Assembly: GCF_031583595.1 (NCBI RefSeq)
Contig: NZ_CP134145.1
Location: forward strand, 4,030,001 to 4,094,000
Direction: 5' to 3'
Source: Thalassotalea psychrophila
Lineage (GTDB): Bacteria > Pseudomonadota > Gammaproteobacteria > Enterobacterales > Alteromonadaceae
DNA: 64,000 nucleotides
In this document: positions 1 through 9,267 of the stretch, piece by piece
Layout: every line of letters begins with the position of its first letter
Numbering within the stretch: the stretch's first letter is position 1
Position numbers and translations under genes: made by a program
The notes under the pieces: model-generated
Databases searched by the model: none
What the model saw: the letters and a program-made list of their open reading frames with translations, nothing else
Told to the model about the DNA's origin: nothing

Positions 1-429
1 AACTTGGTAAACGAAGGCAATATCACCTTTAGCGATTGGTCTACCGGCTCAACGCTTGCCGGGGACGTTCTTTATGACGGCCTAAATGCTTTTGAAGTAA
101 CAAAAGGAGCTGGCTGGGGCACAGTATTGGCCTTAATGGGTGATATTTATGGTGGCGTGCAAACTTATGAAATTGACGTGGCTAAATATCAAACCATTAA
201 CTTCAAAGTGGCTGCCACAGGTTCTATGAACGCATTTACAGTAGACTTCATTGTTGATGGCGCCGAGCATAAAGTACCGTTAACTGTTTCAAGTGCTTGG
301 TCTGAAGTAAGCATAAACATCGCGGATATACCGTTGAACATGACTAAATTAACTCAAATAGCAATATTTGGAGAAGGCGGTAATGCTGGTGATAAATTGT
401 ATGTTACTGATTTAAACATATCAAAATAG
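1..429 (+). CDS. C-terminal part of a carbohydrate-binding-like protein (5' end outside window)
   Basis: The reading frame is open from the first base and ends at a TAG at 427-429, so this is the 3' end of a gene that begins upstream. About 142 residues are visible. They read as one beta-sandwich module rich in Gly, Thr, Val and aromatic residues, resembling the galactose-binding-like domains at the C-terminus of marine beta-glucanases of the ExoP type. That likeness is from memory of the family. No catalytic motif is visible in this part. A strong terminator follows at 494-520. The position in front of a GH30 gene suggests the missing part is another secreted glucan-degrading or glucan-binding protein. 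The TTG at position 4 is internal and should not be taken as a start. Confidence 0.6.
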   Translation, partial: NLVNEGNITFSDWSTGSTLAGDVLYDGLNAFEVTKGAGWGTVLALMGDIYGGVQTYEIDVAKYQTINFKVAATGSMNAFTVDFIVDGAEHKVPLTVSSAWSEVSINIADIPLNMTKLTQIAIFGEGGNAGDKLYVTDLNISK

Positions 430-493
430 CATTGCCACAAGTTTACTTAACTGTAATAAAGTTAATCGAATTTAGTTCAAAATAGCATTAATG

Positions 494-520
494 AAAGTCC
501 AGCTGCCGCTGGACTTTTTT
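494..520 (+). terminator. Rho-independent terminator
   Basis: A perfect 10-bp stem (AAAGTCCAGC, loop TGCC, GCTGGACTTT) is followed by a run of T. It ends the transcript of the partial gene at 1-429. Confidence 0.85.
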
Positions 521-524
521 TACA

Positions 525-690
525 TCAAGGATGAGGGAATGCAAATCGCCATGGACCGTTCCTACGCATCCATGCGTTTACGGCATACACAACTTCCTTG
601 TTGAAAACGGCAATAGATTTGTAAATTAAGGATGAAGGAATGCAAATTTCCAGGGAGGGCTTTAAATTTGTAATTTATCCGCCTTACCGC
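525..690. repeat. Diverged copy of a dispersed intergenic repeat
   Basis: This stretch shares blocks with the 103-bp tandem units at 23312-23652: a CCATGGACC-GTTCC block near 550, then a ACAACTTCC.TGTTGAAAACGG-like block near 590-611. A related block reading AAGGATGAAGGAATGCAAAT occurs at 629-648, and a close variant at 528-547. The reverse complement of the same block occurs at 37529-37555. The rest of the gap 430-810 holds only a terminator and, probably, the promoter of the GH30 gene. No gene is seen. Confidence 0.6.
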
Positions 691-810
691 TGCAAGAATC
701 CACTTTAGCGCAATACCATTGTTTTGATTTCCTGATCACTAGATGATGATTATTCAATCATATTTTCGAAATAGAACTGTTATGTATTTTTGCGCAGGTT
801 AAGTATTAAG

Positions 811-2520
811 ATGAAAAAATTTAAAAAAAATATCGTGTTTGCGACAATATCTTCCATTACCTTTATTGGCTGTATTGTGCAAAGCCTGGCAGCACATGAG
901 CTAAAAGTTTCGTCTGATATTAATTATCAGCTGGCAACGACTGCAGAAATATTCCTCACCAGTGAAGCCGGTGATAAAATTGCCCCACAGCAAAATCTTG
1001 CATTTATCCAAGGTAAGCCAAGTGGCACTGTGCTTGAAGTAAGGCCTGACATTGTAAAACAAAAAATTATTGGAATTGGCACTTCTTTTACCGAATCTTC
1101 TGCTTATGTTCTCGCCCATCTAGAGCAGGACAAAAGAGCCGAAGTTATGGAGAATATATATGGTGAGACGGGTGCTAATTTTTCTTTAGCTCGTACCCAT
1201 ATTGGTGCCACTGACTTTGCTGTAAACGGCAAGTATTCGTATGCCGAAGTAGCAGGAGACGTCGAGTTAAAACACTTTAACATCAATGTTGATCAAGACG
1301 GTTTCAGCAAGAAACAACATTCAGGCATAAAAGATGAGAGCTATGATCTATTACCAATGATCAAGCAAGCCTATGCCATTAAAAATAAACAAGCAGACAA
1401 AGACCTAAGAATTGTTGCATCGGCATGGACAGCTCCGCCATGGATGAAAGATATTGAAGACTGGTACATCAAACCTACGGCTGAAAATAATCATCAGGGT
1501 AGCGGTGGTAAATTAAAACCACAATATGTTTCTACCTATGCTGATTACATTGTTAAATATTTGGATGCTTATCAACAACAAGGCATCGATATTTGGGCGC
1601 TTACACCTGTTAATGAACCTCATGGCAATAGTGGTCAATGGGAAAGCATGCATTTTACTCCGCAAACGCAAAATACCTTTATCAAGGAGCACTTGGGCCC
1701 AAAACTAAAAGCAAGTCCCCATGAAGATGTAAACCTACTTATTTACGATCAAAATCGTGATGGTATAGAGCATTGGACCGATGAAATTCTAGGCGATAAA
1801 GAAACAGCTCCCTATGTTTATGGTACGGCGGTGCATTGGTATGAAAGTAGTGTTGAAGTAAATGAAGATGTATTTGATCGAGTTCATGAAAAGTTCCCAG
1901 ACTTTTCAATTATTCATACCGAAGGTACTATTGATGATTTAGGCAAAGTTGCCCCCAATGGCATTTTAGATCCGGTTAACTTTACCGAAAAAAACTGGTT
2001 TAACAATGACGAGTTCTGGTGGAATGCTAATGCGACAGATTGGGCATATACGGCTACCTGGGCACCAAAAGCTGAAGATCACCCAATATATACCCCGGTG
2101 CATCGCTATGCGCGAAATATTATCGTTAGTCTCGATCATTGGCTTGAAGGCTGGATAGATTGGAATATTGTATTAGATCAAAATGGTGGGCCTAATCATG
2201 TAGGAAACTACTGTGGTGCGCCAATTATGATTGATACTAACACCGGTGAAGTTTATTACACGCCAATTTACTATGTGCTTGCACAGTTTAGTAAAACCAT
2301 TCGCCCCGGTGATAAAGCATTACAAGTTAACAAGCAATTAGACAACTTGGAAGAAGATGCATTTCACGCAAGTGCCGCTATTAATGATAATAACCTAGTC
2401 AGTGTGCAATTGTTAAATACCACCAAACAGCCAATCATCTATTCATTAAAAATAGGTAGTCAGTATGCGAAAGTATCTATTGCGGCCAATGCAGTGCAAA
2501 CGGTTCGAGTTCAGTTATAA
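811..2520 (+). CDS. GH30 family glycoside hydrolase (probable endo-beta-1,6-glucanase or beta-glucosidase), secreted
   Basis: Glycoside hydrolase family 30, clan A TIM barrel with a C-terminal beta-sandwich. The ATG at 811 is preferred over the upstream in-frame TTG at 790, giving 569 residues that begin with a lysine-rich start and a hydrophobic segment, a typical signal peptide. The acid/base glutamate is E269 in VNEP and the nucleophile is E371 in HTEG. The N-terminal FTESSAY and RTHIGATDF segments are characteristic of the family. Members act on beta-1,6-linked glucans, glucosylceramide or other beta-glycosides. Next to a GH16 laminarinase and GH3 enzymes, removal of beta-1,6 branches from laminarin is the most likely job; this is inferred from context. 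A phosphatase gene starts 16 bases downstream. Confidence 0.88.
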   Translation: MKKFKKNIVFATISSITFIGCIVQSLAAHELKVSSDINYQLATTAEIFLTSEAGDKIAPQQNLAFIQGKPSGTVLEVRPDIVKQKIIGIGTSFTESSAYVLAHLEQDKRAEVMENIYGETGANFSLARTHIGATDFAVNGKYSYAEVAGDVELKHFNINVDQDGFSKKQHSGIKDESYDLLPMIKQAYAIKNKQADKDLRIVASAWTAPPWMKDIEDWYIKPTAENNHQGSGGKLKPQYVSTYADYIVKYLDAYQQQGIDIWALTPVNEPHGNSGQWESMHFTPQTQNTFIKEHLGPKLKASPHEDVNLLIYDQNRDGIEHWTDEILGDKETAPYVYGTAVHWYESSVEVNEDVFDRVHEKFPDFSIIHTEGTIDDLGKVAPNGILDPVNFTEKNWFNNDEFWWNANATDWAYTATWAPKAEDHPIYTPVHRYARNIIVSLDHWLEGWIDWNIVLDQNGGPNHVGNYCGAPIMIDTNTGEVYYTPIYYVLAQFSKTIRPGDKALQVNKQLDNLEEDAFHASAAINDNNLVSVQLLNTTKQPIIYSLKIGSQYAKVSIAANAVQTVRVQL

Positions 2521-2536
2521 TTTTTAAGCATATAAA

Positions 2537-3106
2537 ATGAAAATACATCCCTTTCAAATATTAGCTTTGCCAAATGGTGCAAAGCTAATATTTACCCCCT
2601 GCCCTGGCACTAAATTGGTGAGTCTTGAAGATTCAATACTGCAGTTAAAGAAAAATCAAACCTCAATGCTAATCACCTTAATGCCAGAGGAAGAGATGGT
2701 AGCAAACGATGTTATTGCATTGCCGAGTATTTGCCATAAACATCAAATCACTTGGCTTCAGCTTCCAATTGTTGATGACGAAGCACCTGCAAGCGCATTT
2801 GAATTACAGTGGCTTAAACATAAACAGAGCATATTAGATGAAATAGTTAACCAAGGCGTAGTGGCGGTGCATTGCAAGGGTGGCACAGGCAGAACGGGAA
2901 CAGTTATTTCGATGTTACTATTGCAGCTTGGCTGGTCAGTCTGCAAAATAGTTAGTGAAGTACAAGCGATTAAGCCTAAAGCTTTGAAAATTCAAGCTCA
3001 ATTAGATTATTTAAATACGCAGTTAGTAAATACAAGGCACCGCATAAATGCCGTATCGTATCTTTCTGAAGAAAATAAATCGACTTCTCCAGAGAAGACA
3101 TTTTAA
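2537..3106 (+). CDS. Dual-specificity / tyrosine phosphatase family protein
   Basis: A 189-residue cytoplasmic protein with the cysteine-based phosphatase signature HCKGGTGRTG, with nucleophile C113 and phosphate-binding R119. A likely general-acid aspartate lies in the VDDEAP segment upstream. It resembles the KAP/CDKN3-like phosphatase family that has bacterial members. No signal peptide is visible, so it acts in the cytoplasm. The gene begins 16 bases after the GH30 stop, with no terminator between, so the two could be co-transcribed. Its substrate is unknown: it may be a phosphoprotein or a small phosphorylated metabolite. Confidence in the family is high and in any role in glucan use is low. 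Confidence 0.8.
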   Translation: MKIHPFQILALPNGAKLIFTPCPGTKLVSLEDSILQLKKNQTSMLITLMPEEEMVANDVIALPSICHKHQITWLQLPIVDDEAPASAFELQWLKHKQSILDEIVNQGVVAVHCKGGTGRTGTVISMLLLQLGWSVCKIVSEVQAIKPKALKIQAQLDYLNTQLVNTRHRINAVSYLSEENKSTSPEKTF

Positions 3107-3260
3107 ACATTCAAATCCCGCTTCACTAGATATTCTATTTCGTGCTAAAAACAGGATAATATGAGGGCAAAATGCCTGGCTTCGTCCCCTCCTTAGTTCC
3201 ATGTAGAGTAACTCAATAATTTGTGAGAAAGCCTACAAAGTAGACTTCCCTCAATGAATT

Positions 3261-3866
3261 TTATGCATCAACAAAAATAACTTCGCCATTAATAAAACCA
3301 TCTACTGAGCGTTCAAAAGCTTTACCTACTAATGCTCCAGGAACAGGTTCAAAACCTGGCATCATTTCACCGTATACATCCCATGCTTCAGCTAATACAG
3401 TTGGGTTAACAACATTAATACGGGTATTTCTAGGCATTTCTAAAGATACACATTTTACAAAAGTATCGATTGCACCACTTGCTGTTGCATCAGCAATTGC
3501 AAATGGAATAGGTTTCACATTTAAAATACCACTGATCAAAGTAAATGAACCACCATCTTTAATATACTCTTGACCAATTCGTACTAAATTTATTTGTCCC
3601 ATCATTTTGCTCATAATGGTTGTCATCCATTGCGCTTCAGTCATTTCTGTAAATGTAGCGTATTCACAAAATCCTACAGTATTAACCACAGCATCGAAAT
3701 GACCGACAGTTTCATATAAAGATCTTATAGATTGTTCATTAGTAATATCAACGATATGGTCAACATTACCAGAGCGTCCTGCAGTGATAACCTTATGGTT
3801 ACCTAAACCAGTTAATGCCGCTTGACCCATTTTTCCTAACGCACCGATTAAAATAACTGTTTTCAT
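3261..3866 (-). CDS. Short-chain dehydrogenase/reductase family protein
   Basis: A 201-residue protein with an N-terminal nucleotide-binding fold whose glycine-rich loop reads GALGKMGQA, then an acidic VDITN segment and the NTVG strand typical of classical SDR enzymes. The usual YxxxK catalytic pair is not obvious: the expected position reads AIADATASGAIDTFVK, with no tyrosine. Many small SDR proteins of this group have unassigned substrates. The ATG at 3866 is preceded by a good ribosome site (GAGAG). It is divergent from a LysR gene at 4032 with 165 bases between, the usual arrangement of a LysR regulator and its target. The 154-base gap 3107-3260 behind it holds nothing recognised. Confidence 0.82.
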   Translation of the reverse strand: MKTVILIGALGKMGQAALTGLGNHKVITAGRSGNVDHIVDITNEQSIRSLYETVGHFDAVVNTVGFCEYATFTEMTEAQWMTTIMSKMMGQINLVRIGQEYIKDGGSFTLISGILNVKPIPFAIADATASGAIDTFVKCVSLEMPRNTRINVVNPTVLAEAWDVYGEMMPGFEPVPGALVGKAFERSVDGFINGEVIFVDA

Positions 3867-4031
3867 TTGATTCTCTCATTTTAACTTCTACCAATTTGGT
3901 TAAATTGATTTGATGAATAAATAGTAAAGAGTTAGTAAAACAATTAGAAACAATCATTCATTGTAAGTGATACAAGAAAATATGGTTATGTGCTACATTG
4001 ACAAAAAATTGCAAGGTAGTGGTAATTAAAT

Positions 4032-4907
4032 GTGAGTAAGTTAGACCGATTAGATCTTAAACAATTAAGGGTATTTCAGGCTCTAATACGAGAGCAAAAC
4101 GCATCAAAAGCAGCAAACCAATTAGGGCTAACCCAACAAGCCGTAAGCGAGCACTTAAAAAAATTACGTGATGTTTTTGATGATCGATTGTTTCTTAGGA
4201 AAACAAATGGTTTTGTGCCAACACCATTCGCTGAAGATTTATCTATAGGCGTAGACAAACTTTTAAATGATTTTACCGCACTCTTATCACCGACAAACTT
4301 TGATCCTAAAACAATCTCTGGTACTTTTGTTATTGCAGCAACCGATTATGCCCAACAAGTAGTATTACCGTCGTTAATCTCAATACTCAGAAAACAATCG
4401 CCTAAGTTAAAGTTAATAGTTCGTGATTTTGAGTTAGATAAAATTCATGAATTAATGGAAAGTGGAAAAGTTAACTTAGCGATCGCATTTCCTGACTATA
4501 TTCCAGATAACTATCCTATCGTAAAACTTTTTGAAGAACATCACGTATGTGTAGCCTCACCAAATGCATCTATCGCACATAAAAATCCTTCTCTTACTGA
4601 AATTGCAAATTATCCAAGCATCATCGCTTCGCCTTCTAGGCCAAACTTTAAAGGATCTATTGATGACTGGTTTAAGAAATTTGGCTTAAAACGAAATGTC
4701 GTGGTATCAGCACCGTGTTTTTCTATCGTGCCAATGTATCTAGAAACAACAGACTCAATAGCTTTTTTGCCTTCAAGAGCGATAACAGGCTCTAAACTTA
4801 TAGAAATTAACCTAGAGCAGTCACCTGATAAATTTGATGTTATTGCGGCTTGGCATCCTCGCTACAATGACGACGCACTGCAAAAATGGGTAATATCATT
4901 ACTGTAA
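4032..4907 (+). CDS. LysR family transcriptional regulator
   Basis: A 291-residue regulator with an N-terminal winged helix-turn-helix (about residues 8-67, with the AANQLGLTQQAVSEHLKKL helix) and a periplasmic-binding-like effector domain after it. The frame has no ATG at its start. The GTG at 4032 overlaps an out-of-frame ATG at 4030 and is taken as the start because the helix-turn-helix follows at the usual distance. It is divergently transcribed from the SDR gene at 3261-3866 and probably controls it and itself from the shared gap 3867-4031. The effector cannot be read from the sequence. It converges on the next LysR gene over 129 bases. Confidence 0.88.
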   Translation: MSKLDRLDLKQLRVFQALIREQNASKAANQLGLTQQAVSEHLKKLRDVFDDRLFLRKTNGFVPTPFAEDLSIGVDKLLNDFTALLSPTNFDPKTISGTFVIAATDYAQQVVLPSLISILRKQSPKLKLIVRDFELDKIHELMESGKVNLAIAFPDYIPDNYPIVKLFEEHHVCVASPNASIAHKNPSLTEIANYPSIIASPSRPNFKGSIDDWFKKFGLKRNVVVSAPCFSIVPMYLETTDSIAFLPSRAITGSKLIEINLEQSPDKFDVIAAWHPRYNDDALQKWVISLL

Positions 4908-5036
4908 ATTGAGTCGGGAATAATCTAGTAAAATAGACCACAAATGTAGAGCAAGCTTTTCTAAAAAAAGACTAAAAGATTAAAAAGAGCAAGACACTAA
5001 ATCAAACTCAAAGCACTATAATAAATTATTATCATT

Positions 5037-5948
5037 TTACTTCAATGCATCGACATACAGCTTTGTTACAAAATTTAAGAAGGCTTTAACTTTAGGTATC
5101 TTGGCTCTATTACGAGGATAGAGGGCATAAATATCAATGTCTGTCATACCCCAATCAGGTAGAAGCGTTACTAACTTTCCAGAAGACACCTCTTCTCGGG
5201 CAATGTATTCTGGTAACACTGCAATACCTAACCCATCAATTATTGATTGTTTAAGAACTGAAAAGTCATCAACTAATAAGCGTGGTTTGCAATTTATAGT
5301 GTGCTCTTCATTTTTTGTTGAAACTAATGTTAACTTTGAATCATTATTTAGAGGATTCATTATTAGCAACTGATGTTGAGTTAATTGATCAACAGCTATA
5401 GGTTTTCCATGTTTAGCAACATATTCAGGGCTTGCAAATAATCTTCGCGTAACTGTACCAAGCTTTTTAGCTATCAACAGTGAATCATTTAATTTCCCAA
5501 TACGGATCACAACATCAAACCCTTCTTCGATAAAGTCTATACGTCGATTAATTAAGTTAAGTTGAATCGTTAAGTCAGGATATTGGTGCATAAATTCAGC
5601 TAGGGAAGGTCTTAGGATTTGTTGCCCCGTGGCAACAGACGCCCCAACTTTTAAGTTACCTTTATAGTTATGTTGCAACTCAGAAATACAAGCTGTCGCT
5701 AAATCCAACTCTTCATGTACTCGTTTACAATGGATTAAATAACGTTTTCCTGCCTCAGTTAAATGTTGAGCGCGAGTAGAACGTTCTAGTAAAGTTATGC
5801 CAAGCTTCTGCTCTAAGCGAGATACCTTTCGACTAACATTCGCTTTAGGGATCCCCAACCTATCAGCAGCAAGGGTAAAACTGCCCATTTCTACAACAGC
5901 TAAAAAAACCATCATATCATTCAAATCGTGTTCCACAGGCAATCCCAT
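5037..5948 (-). CDS. LysR family transcriptional regulator (CrgA/DsdC-like), probable regulator of the pirin gene
   Basis: LysR regulator with the FLAVVEMGSFTLAADRLGI helix-turn-helix start. The frame is open back to 6032, but only TTG and two internal ATG codons lie there. The ATG at 5948 places the helix-turn-helix at the family's normal distance and gives 303 residues, so it is preferred; 5984 or 6032 would add an unusual 12-28 residue tail. It is divergent from the pirin gene at 6062, the typical place of a LysR regulator relative to its target. The gap between the two start codons, 5949-6061, should contain the operator. Confidence 0.86.
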   Translation of the reverse strand: MGLPVEHDLNDMMVFLAVVEMGSFTLAADRLGIPKANVSRKVSRLEQKLGITLLERSTRAQHLTEAGKRYLIHCKRVHEELDLATACISELQHNYKGNLKVGASVATGQQILRPSLAEFMHQYPDLTIQLNLINRRIDFIEEGFDVVIRIGKLNDSLLIAKKLGTVTRRLFASPEYVAKHGKPIAVDQLTQHQLLIMNPLNNDSKLTLVSTKNEEHTINCKPRLLVDDFSVLKQSIIDGLGIAVLPEYIAREEVSSGKLVTLLPDWGMTDIDIYALYPRNRAKIPKVKAFLNFVTKLYVDALK

Positions 5949-6061
5949 TGTTGTTATAAATGAGATTATCATATCAATTTTCATGCATTTATTAAACAGT
6001 GATAGCCGTCTATTATTGTTTGCATAAAGCAATTAGCAATAATTAATAGTTGGAGAAAATT

Positions 6062-6751
6062 ATGGATGTACTAAGTAAAAATTCGTTACCGTTAGGCGGC
6101 TTTGCAGGATTAACTGAGCACCGTTTAGTTACTGACCGTCGTGTGTTTGGTAGTAGAAAAGCACCGAACACATTCGATGGAATTGGAAACTTTGTTTATC
6201 TTGCAGATGCACAGTTTAACCCTAATGGTGAAACCCATATGCATCCACATAAAGAAATAGATGTTATATCAATAATGATGAAAGGTCGTGTAAGCCATGA
6301 AGGGTCTTTAGAGCATGGCCAAAGCTTAAAAACTGGTGAAGCTCAAGTTCAAAGAGCTGGTGGTGAGGGGTTCACACATAACGAAATCAACCCTGATAAT
6401 GCAAAGAATCGTATGTTGCAGTTATGGGTATTACCTGATGAATCTAAGCAAGCAGCTAATTATAAACATTACACATTAGCAGCCAATGGCGTTACTCGTA
6501 TCTATGGTGGTAGCAAAAATCAAAGTAAAACTTTTGATAGTGAAACAATTATAGACGTTGTAAGACTTGCATCAGGTGAAAGCATAAAATTTGACCAAGA
6601 AATACTTGCATATGTAAGCCATGGTAAAGCTGAATTTTCAGATGAAAACAGTACCTTTAGTGCAGAAGATGGTGACTTAATACGCAGCTATAAAACTGAC
6701 ATCTCTACAGAAAGTGGTGTTGAAATTGTTGTTATAAGTAAACAATCATAA
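6062..6751 (+). CDS. Pirin family protein (bicupin)
   Basis: A pirin of 229 residues. The cupin metal-binding segment is plain: THMHPHKEIDVISIMMKG, followed by the HNEIN segment with a further histidine and glutamate. Pirins bind Fe and some have quercetin 2,3-dioxygenase activity; others act as redox sensors. The physiological substrate is not predictable here. The ATG at 6062 has a strong ribosome site (GGAGA, spacing 5), so the upstream in-frame TTG at 6050 is rejected. It lies 28 bases upstream of an isochorismatase-like gene and opposite a LysR regulator. This LysR-pirin-isochorismatase group is common in Proteobacteria and may respond to aromatic or electrophile stress, which is an inference. 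Confidence 0.9.
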   Translation: MDVLSKNSLPLGGFAGLTEHRLVTDRRVFGSRKAPNTFDGIGNFVYLADAQFNPNGETHMHPHKEIDVISIMMKGRVSHEGSLEHGQSLKTGEAQVQRAGGEGFTHNEINPDNAKNRMLQLWVLPDESKQAANYKHYTLAANGVTRIYGGSKNQSKTFDSETIIDVVRLASGESIKFDQEILAYVSHGKAEFSDENSTFSAEDGDLIRSYKTDISTESGVEIVVISKQS

Positions 6752-6779
6752 ATTAACAAAGTATACGAGGATATATAAC

Positions 6780-7406
6780 ATGAATAAATTCACCGAAACA
6801 TTAACAACGGACAATGCAATATTAGCAATGATTGATCATCAAACAGGACTATTAGTAAGTTGCCGTGATCAAGACCCACATTTAATGACAGAAAATATCA
6901 AAGGCTTATGCTCAATGGCAAAAACTGTTGGTATGCCAACAATAACTACCGCTAGTATGCCTGATGGCCCTAATGGACCAATCATGCCTGAAATCACTGA
7001 TATCTTAGGTGATGAAGTTATTGAACGAGCTGGTGAAATAAATGCGTGGAAAAGCCCTGAATTTAAAAAAGCAGTTGAAGCCACTGGTCGTAAAAAAATA
7101 ATTATGGCAGGTATAGTAACGGATGTTTGTTTGATGTTCCCTGCAATTTCAGCAGTGGCCGAAGGGTATGATGTTTATGCTGTTGTCGATGCTTCAGGTA
7201 CTTGGAATAAGGCCGTTGCTGAAGCTTCTATTCATCGAATGACACAGGCAGGTGTAAAAGTAGCTACTTGGGCATCGGTATTGGCAGAAGTAATGGACGA
7301 CTGGCGTAGTGAAAAAGGCATGGAATTGGGGGGAGTTTTAGGACAGCATACCTCTTATCGCTGGGTATATGATAGTTTTTTGCAAGCCAACCAGGCACAT
7401 AAATAG
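6780..7406 (+). CDS. Isochorismatase family hydrolase (YcaC-like)
   Basis: A 208-residue cysteine hydrolase of the isochorismatase fold. The catalytic aspartate D19 lies in MIDHQ and the nucleophile C117 in GIVTDVC, with the lysine of AWKSPEF between them, giving the family's Asp-Lys-Cys triad. Length and sequence style fit YcaC, an octameric cytoplasmic hydrolase of unknown natural substrate. It starts 28 bases after the pirin stop with a ribosome site (ACGAGGA) in front of the ATG, so the two genes form one operon. A small membrane protein gene follows 56 bases on. Confidence 0.9.
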   Translation: MNKFTETLTTDNAILAMIDHQTGLLVSCRDQDPHLMTENIKGLCSMAKTVGMPTITTASMPDGPNGPIMPEITDILGDEVIERAGEINAWKSPEFKKAVEATGRKKIIMAGIVTDVCLMFPAISAVAEGYDVYAVVDASGTWNKAVAEASIHRMTQAGVKVATWASVLAEVMDDWRSEKGMELGGVLGQHTSYRWVYDSFLQANQAHK

Positions 7407-7462
7407 ATGATATTTACCATGTAAAGCATTAGCTTTGCGTGGTACTTTGTAAGGAGCAATGA

Positions 7463-7672
7463 ATGAAACCACCGAACAGGCACCTACTAGCGCTTATCAA
7501 TTATTTAGCGTTAGTACCGTTAGTATATTTTATTCCAGCATGGCTTCAGCCATACTTACCGACTAACAAATTTCTAGAAGTATGCATCGTAGTGGCTATT
7601 ATCGTGCCTATTATTTCCTATATTGTCATGCCATTAACAATGAGGCTGCTTAATAAAAAAATAGAGTCTTAG
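7463..7672 (+). CDS. Small membrane protein of unknown function
   Basis: A 69-residue protein with two hydrophobic segments (about residues 9-27 and 39-58) and charged ends. It has a very good ribosome site, AAGGAG at 7451-7456, six bases ahead of the chosen ATG. An overlapping ATG at 7459 in another frame is too close to the site. I do not recognise a family. Its place at the end of the pirin-isochorismatase run, on the same strand, suggests co-transcription. The gap 7673-7767 before the convergent symporter gene holds nothing clear. Confidence 0.7.
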   Translation: MKPPNRHLLALINYLALVPLVYFIPAWLQPYLPTNKFLEVCIVVAIIVPIISYIVMPLTMRLLNKKIES

Positions 7673-7767
7673 TAATCTTTCAACAAATTTTGTTATTAAC
7701 CAGCCTTAAATAAAGCTCAACAGCTAACGCTATTAGAGCAATTTTTTGGGATAGAGATATTACTATT

Positions 7768-9267
7768 CTAGATAGTTGATAAATTCACCTCAGCATCAAC
7801 AAAATCGTCATCCTCGGCTACAGACTTACCTCGTCTTAATTCCAGTTTTTCACGAACCTCTTGTGCTAAGGTTTCAGTGATTGGATATTTTGCTATCAAC
7901 CAAATCGCAATGATTGAACAAAGCACGGGCACAAGTACATCAGCTAAACGCATGTAGAATAGTGTATCCGCTGATTGAGCACCGCCTAGTGCTACATCAA
8001 AACCAGTTGCATTAAGTAAGAAACCGCCCGCTGCCATCGCCGCTGCTAAACCTAATTTAACTACCCACCAAAAGATCGAGCCAAACATACCTTCACGGCG
8101 TTCACCGGTCTCTAACTCATCCATGTCACATACATCAGCAACCATAGAACCCATCAGCGTAAATAATCCGCCCAAACCAAAAGCAAAAAATATCGGAGGA
8201 ATTAGCACTAATTGTGGATTATCTGGAGTAAAACAAACCCATTTCAACGCATAACCAAAGATAGAAATAGCGATGGTAATGAAAAAAGCACTTCGTTTAC
8301 CGAACAAGGTAGACAACTTAGCGACAATAAATATAGAACAGGACGTGGCAATAAATGACACCGTACCGGCCCAACCGACATACTCTGCACCTAACACTTG
8401 ATCACCACCAAAAACATAATAAATAATGACATAACTTTGGAACGCAGAAACCATCATAAAACCGTTAAATACAAGAAAAGTTGCACCACATAATTTAAGG
8501 AATGGTTTAAATTTAACGGTAATAGCGAAACCTTTAAAGAAATCAGCAATAGAGGCCATCACACTTTTAGGCTGTGTTTCGCTATCAGGAACTTTTTGCG
8601 ACGTTGGTATTGGAGTAAAGCGTTCAGCAAGGAATATCGCCGGTAATATACCAATGCAAACCGTAAAGATGCCGATAATAACAGCTAACCAACCAGCGCC
8701 TTCTATCATATCGCTAAACAATGTTTCATTTTGCATAAATAATAAGAACCATGGAGCAAGTAACCAGGCAAATTGCCCCATAAAATTCTGCACTGCCATA
8801 ATGCGCGTACGCTCATGGTAATCTGGAGTCAACTCGTAACCTAATGCAACCCAAGGCGTTGCAAAAATAGTATAAGCAAGATAAAAAATTATAGAGCCTA
8901 TCAAAAAGAACCAAAAGTAAAAGTTTTCACTTTGGTCTCGGGGTAATTGCCATAATAAAACAAAAACAATACCTGCAAGGATCGCACCTATGAATATATA
9001 AGGCCTACGTCTGCCCCACCTTGATTTAGTATGATCTGAAATATAGCCCATTAGGGGGTCAGTAAACGCATCGATAAAACGAGGCAAAGCACCTAATAAT
9101 CCTACTAGTGCAGGATTCATCCCTAACCCCAAGTTGAGCACGATTGCCATGGTGGCCATTGCCGCACCAAGCAAGTTATTAACAAATGCCCCTAGTCCGT
9201 AGATAACTTTTTTTGCCATCGAAACTTTATCAGCATCGACCGTTTGAGTGTGGCTAGGTGTACTCAT
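7768..9267 (-). CDS. GPH-family (MFS) glycoside/oligosaccharide cation symporter
   Basis: A 499-residue inner-membrane transporter of the glycoside-pentoside-hexuronide:cation symporter family (MelB-like). Family marks include the DPLMGYISDHTKSRWGRRRP loop after the second helix and the GxRREGMFGS-like segment (ERREGMFGSIFWW) in the second half. About twelve hydrophobic segments can be counted. It is divergent from the two GH3 genes across a 402-base gap. In this setting it would bring beta-glucan oligosaccharides or glucose disaccharides made by the secreted enzymes into the cytoplasm, coupled to H+ or Na+. The substrate is inferred from context only. Confidence 0.88.
   Translation of the reverse strand: MSTPSHTQTVDADKVSMAKKVIYGLGAFVNNLLGAAMATMAIVLNLGLGMNPALVGLLGALPRFIDAFTDPLMGYISDHTKSRWGRRRPYIFIGAILAGIVFVLLWQLPRDQSENFYFWFFLIGSIIFYLAYTIFATPWVALGYELTPDYHERTRIMAVQNFMGQFAWLLAPWFLLFMQNETLFSDMIEGAGWLAVIIGIFTVCIGILPAIFLAERFTPIPTSQKVPDSETQPKSVMASIADFFKGFAITVKFKPFLKLCGATFLVFNGFMMVSAFQSYVIIYYVFGGDQVLGAEYVGWAGTVSFIATSCSIFIVAKLSTLFGKRSAFFITIAISIFGYALKWVCFTPDNPQLVLIPPIFFAFGLGGLFTLMGSMVADVCDMDELETGERREGMFGSIFWWVVKLGLAAAMAAGGFLLNATGFDVALGGAQSADTLFYMRLADVLVPVLCSIIAIWLIAKYPITETLAQEVREKLELRRGKSVAEDDDFVDAEVNLSTI

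Noticed and set aside
901..1286. Minus-strand open frames inside the GH30 gene
   Set aside because: Antisense shadows of a strong coding gene.
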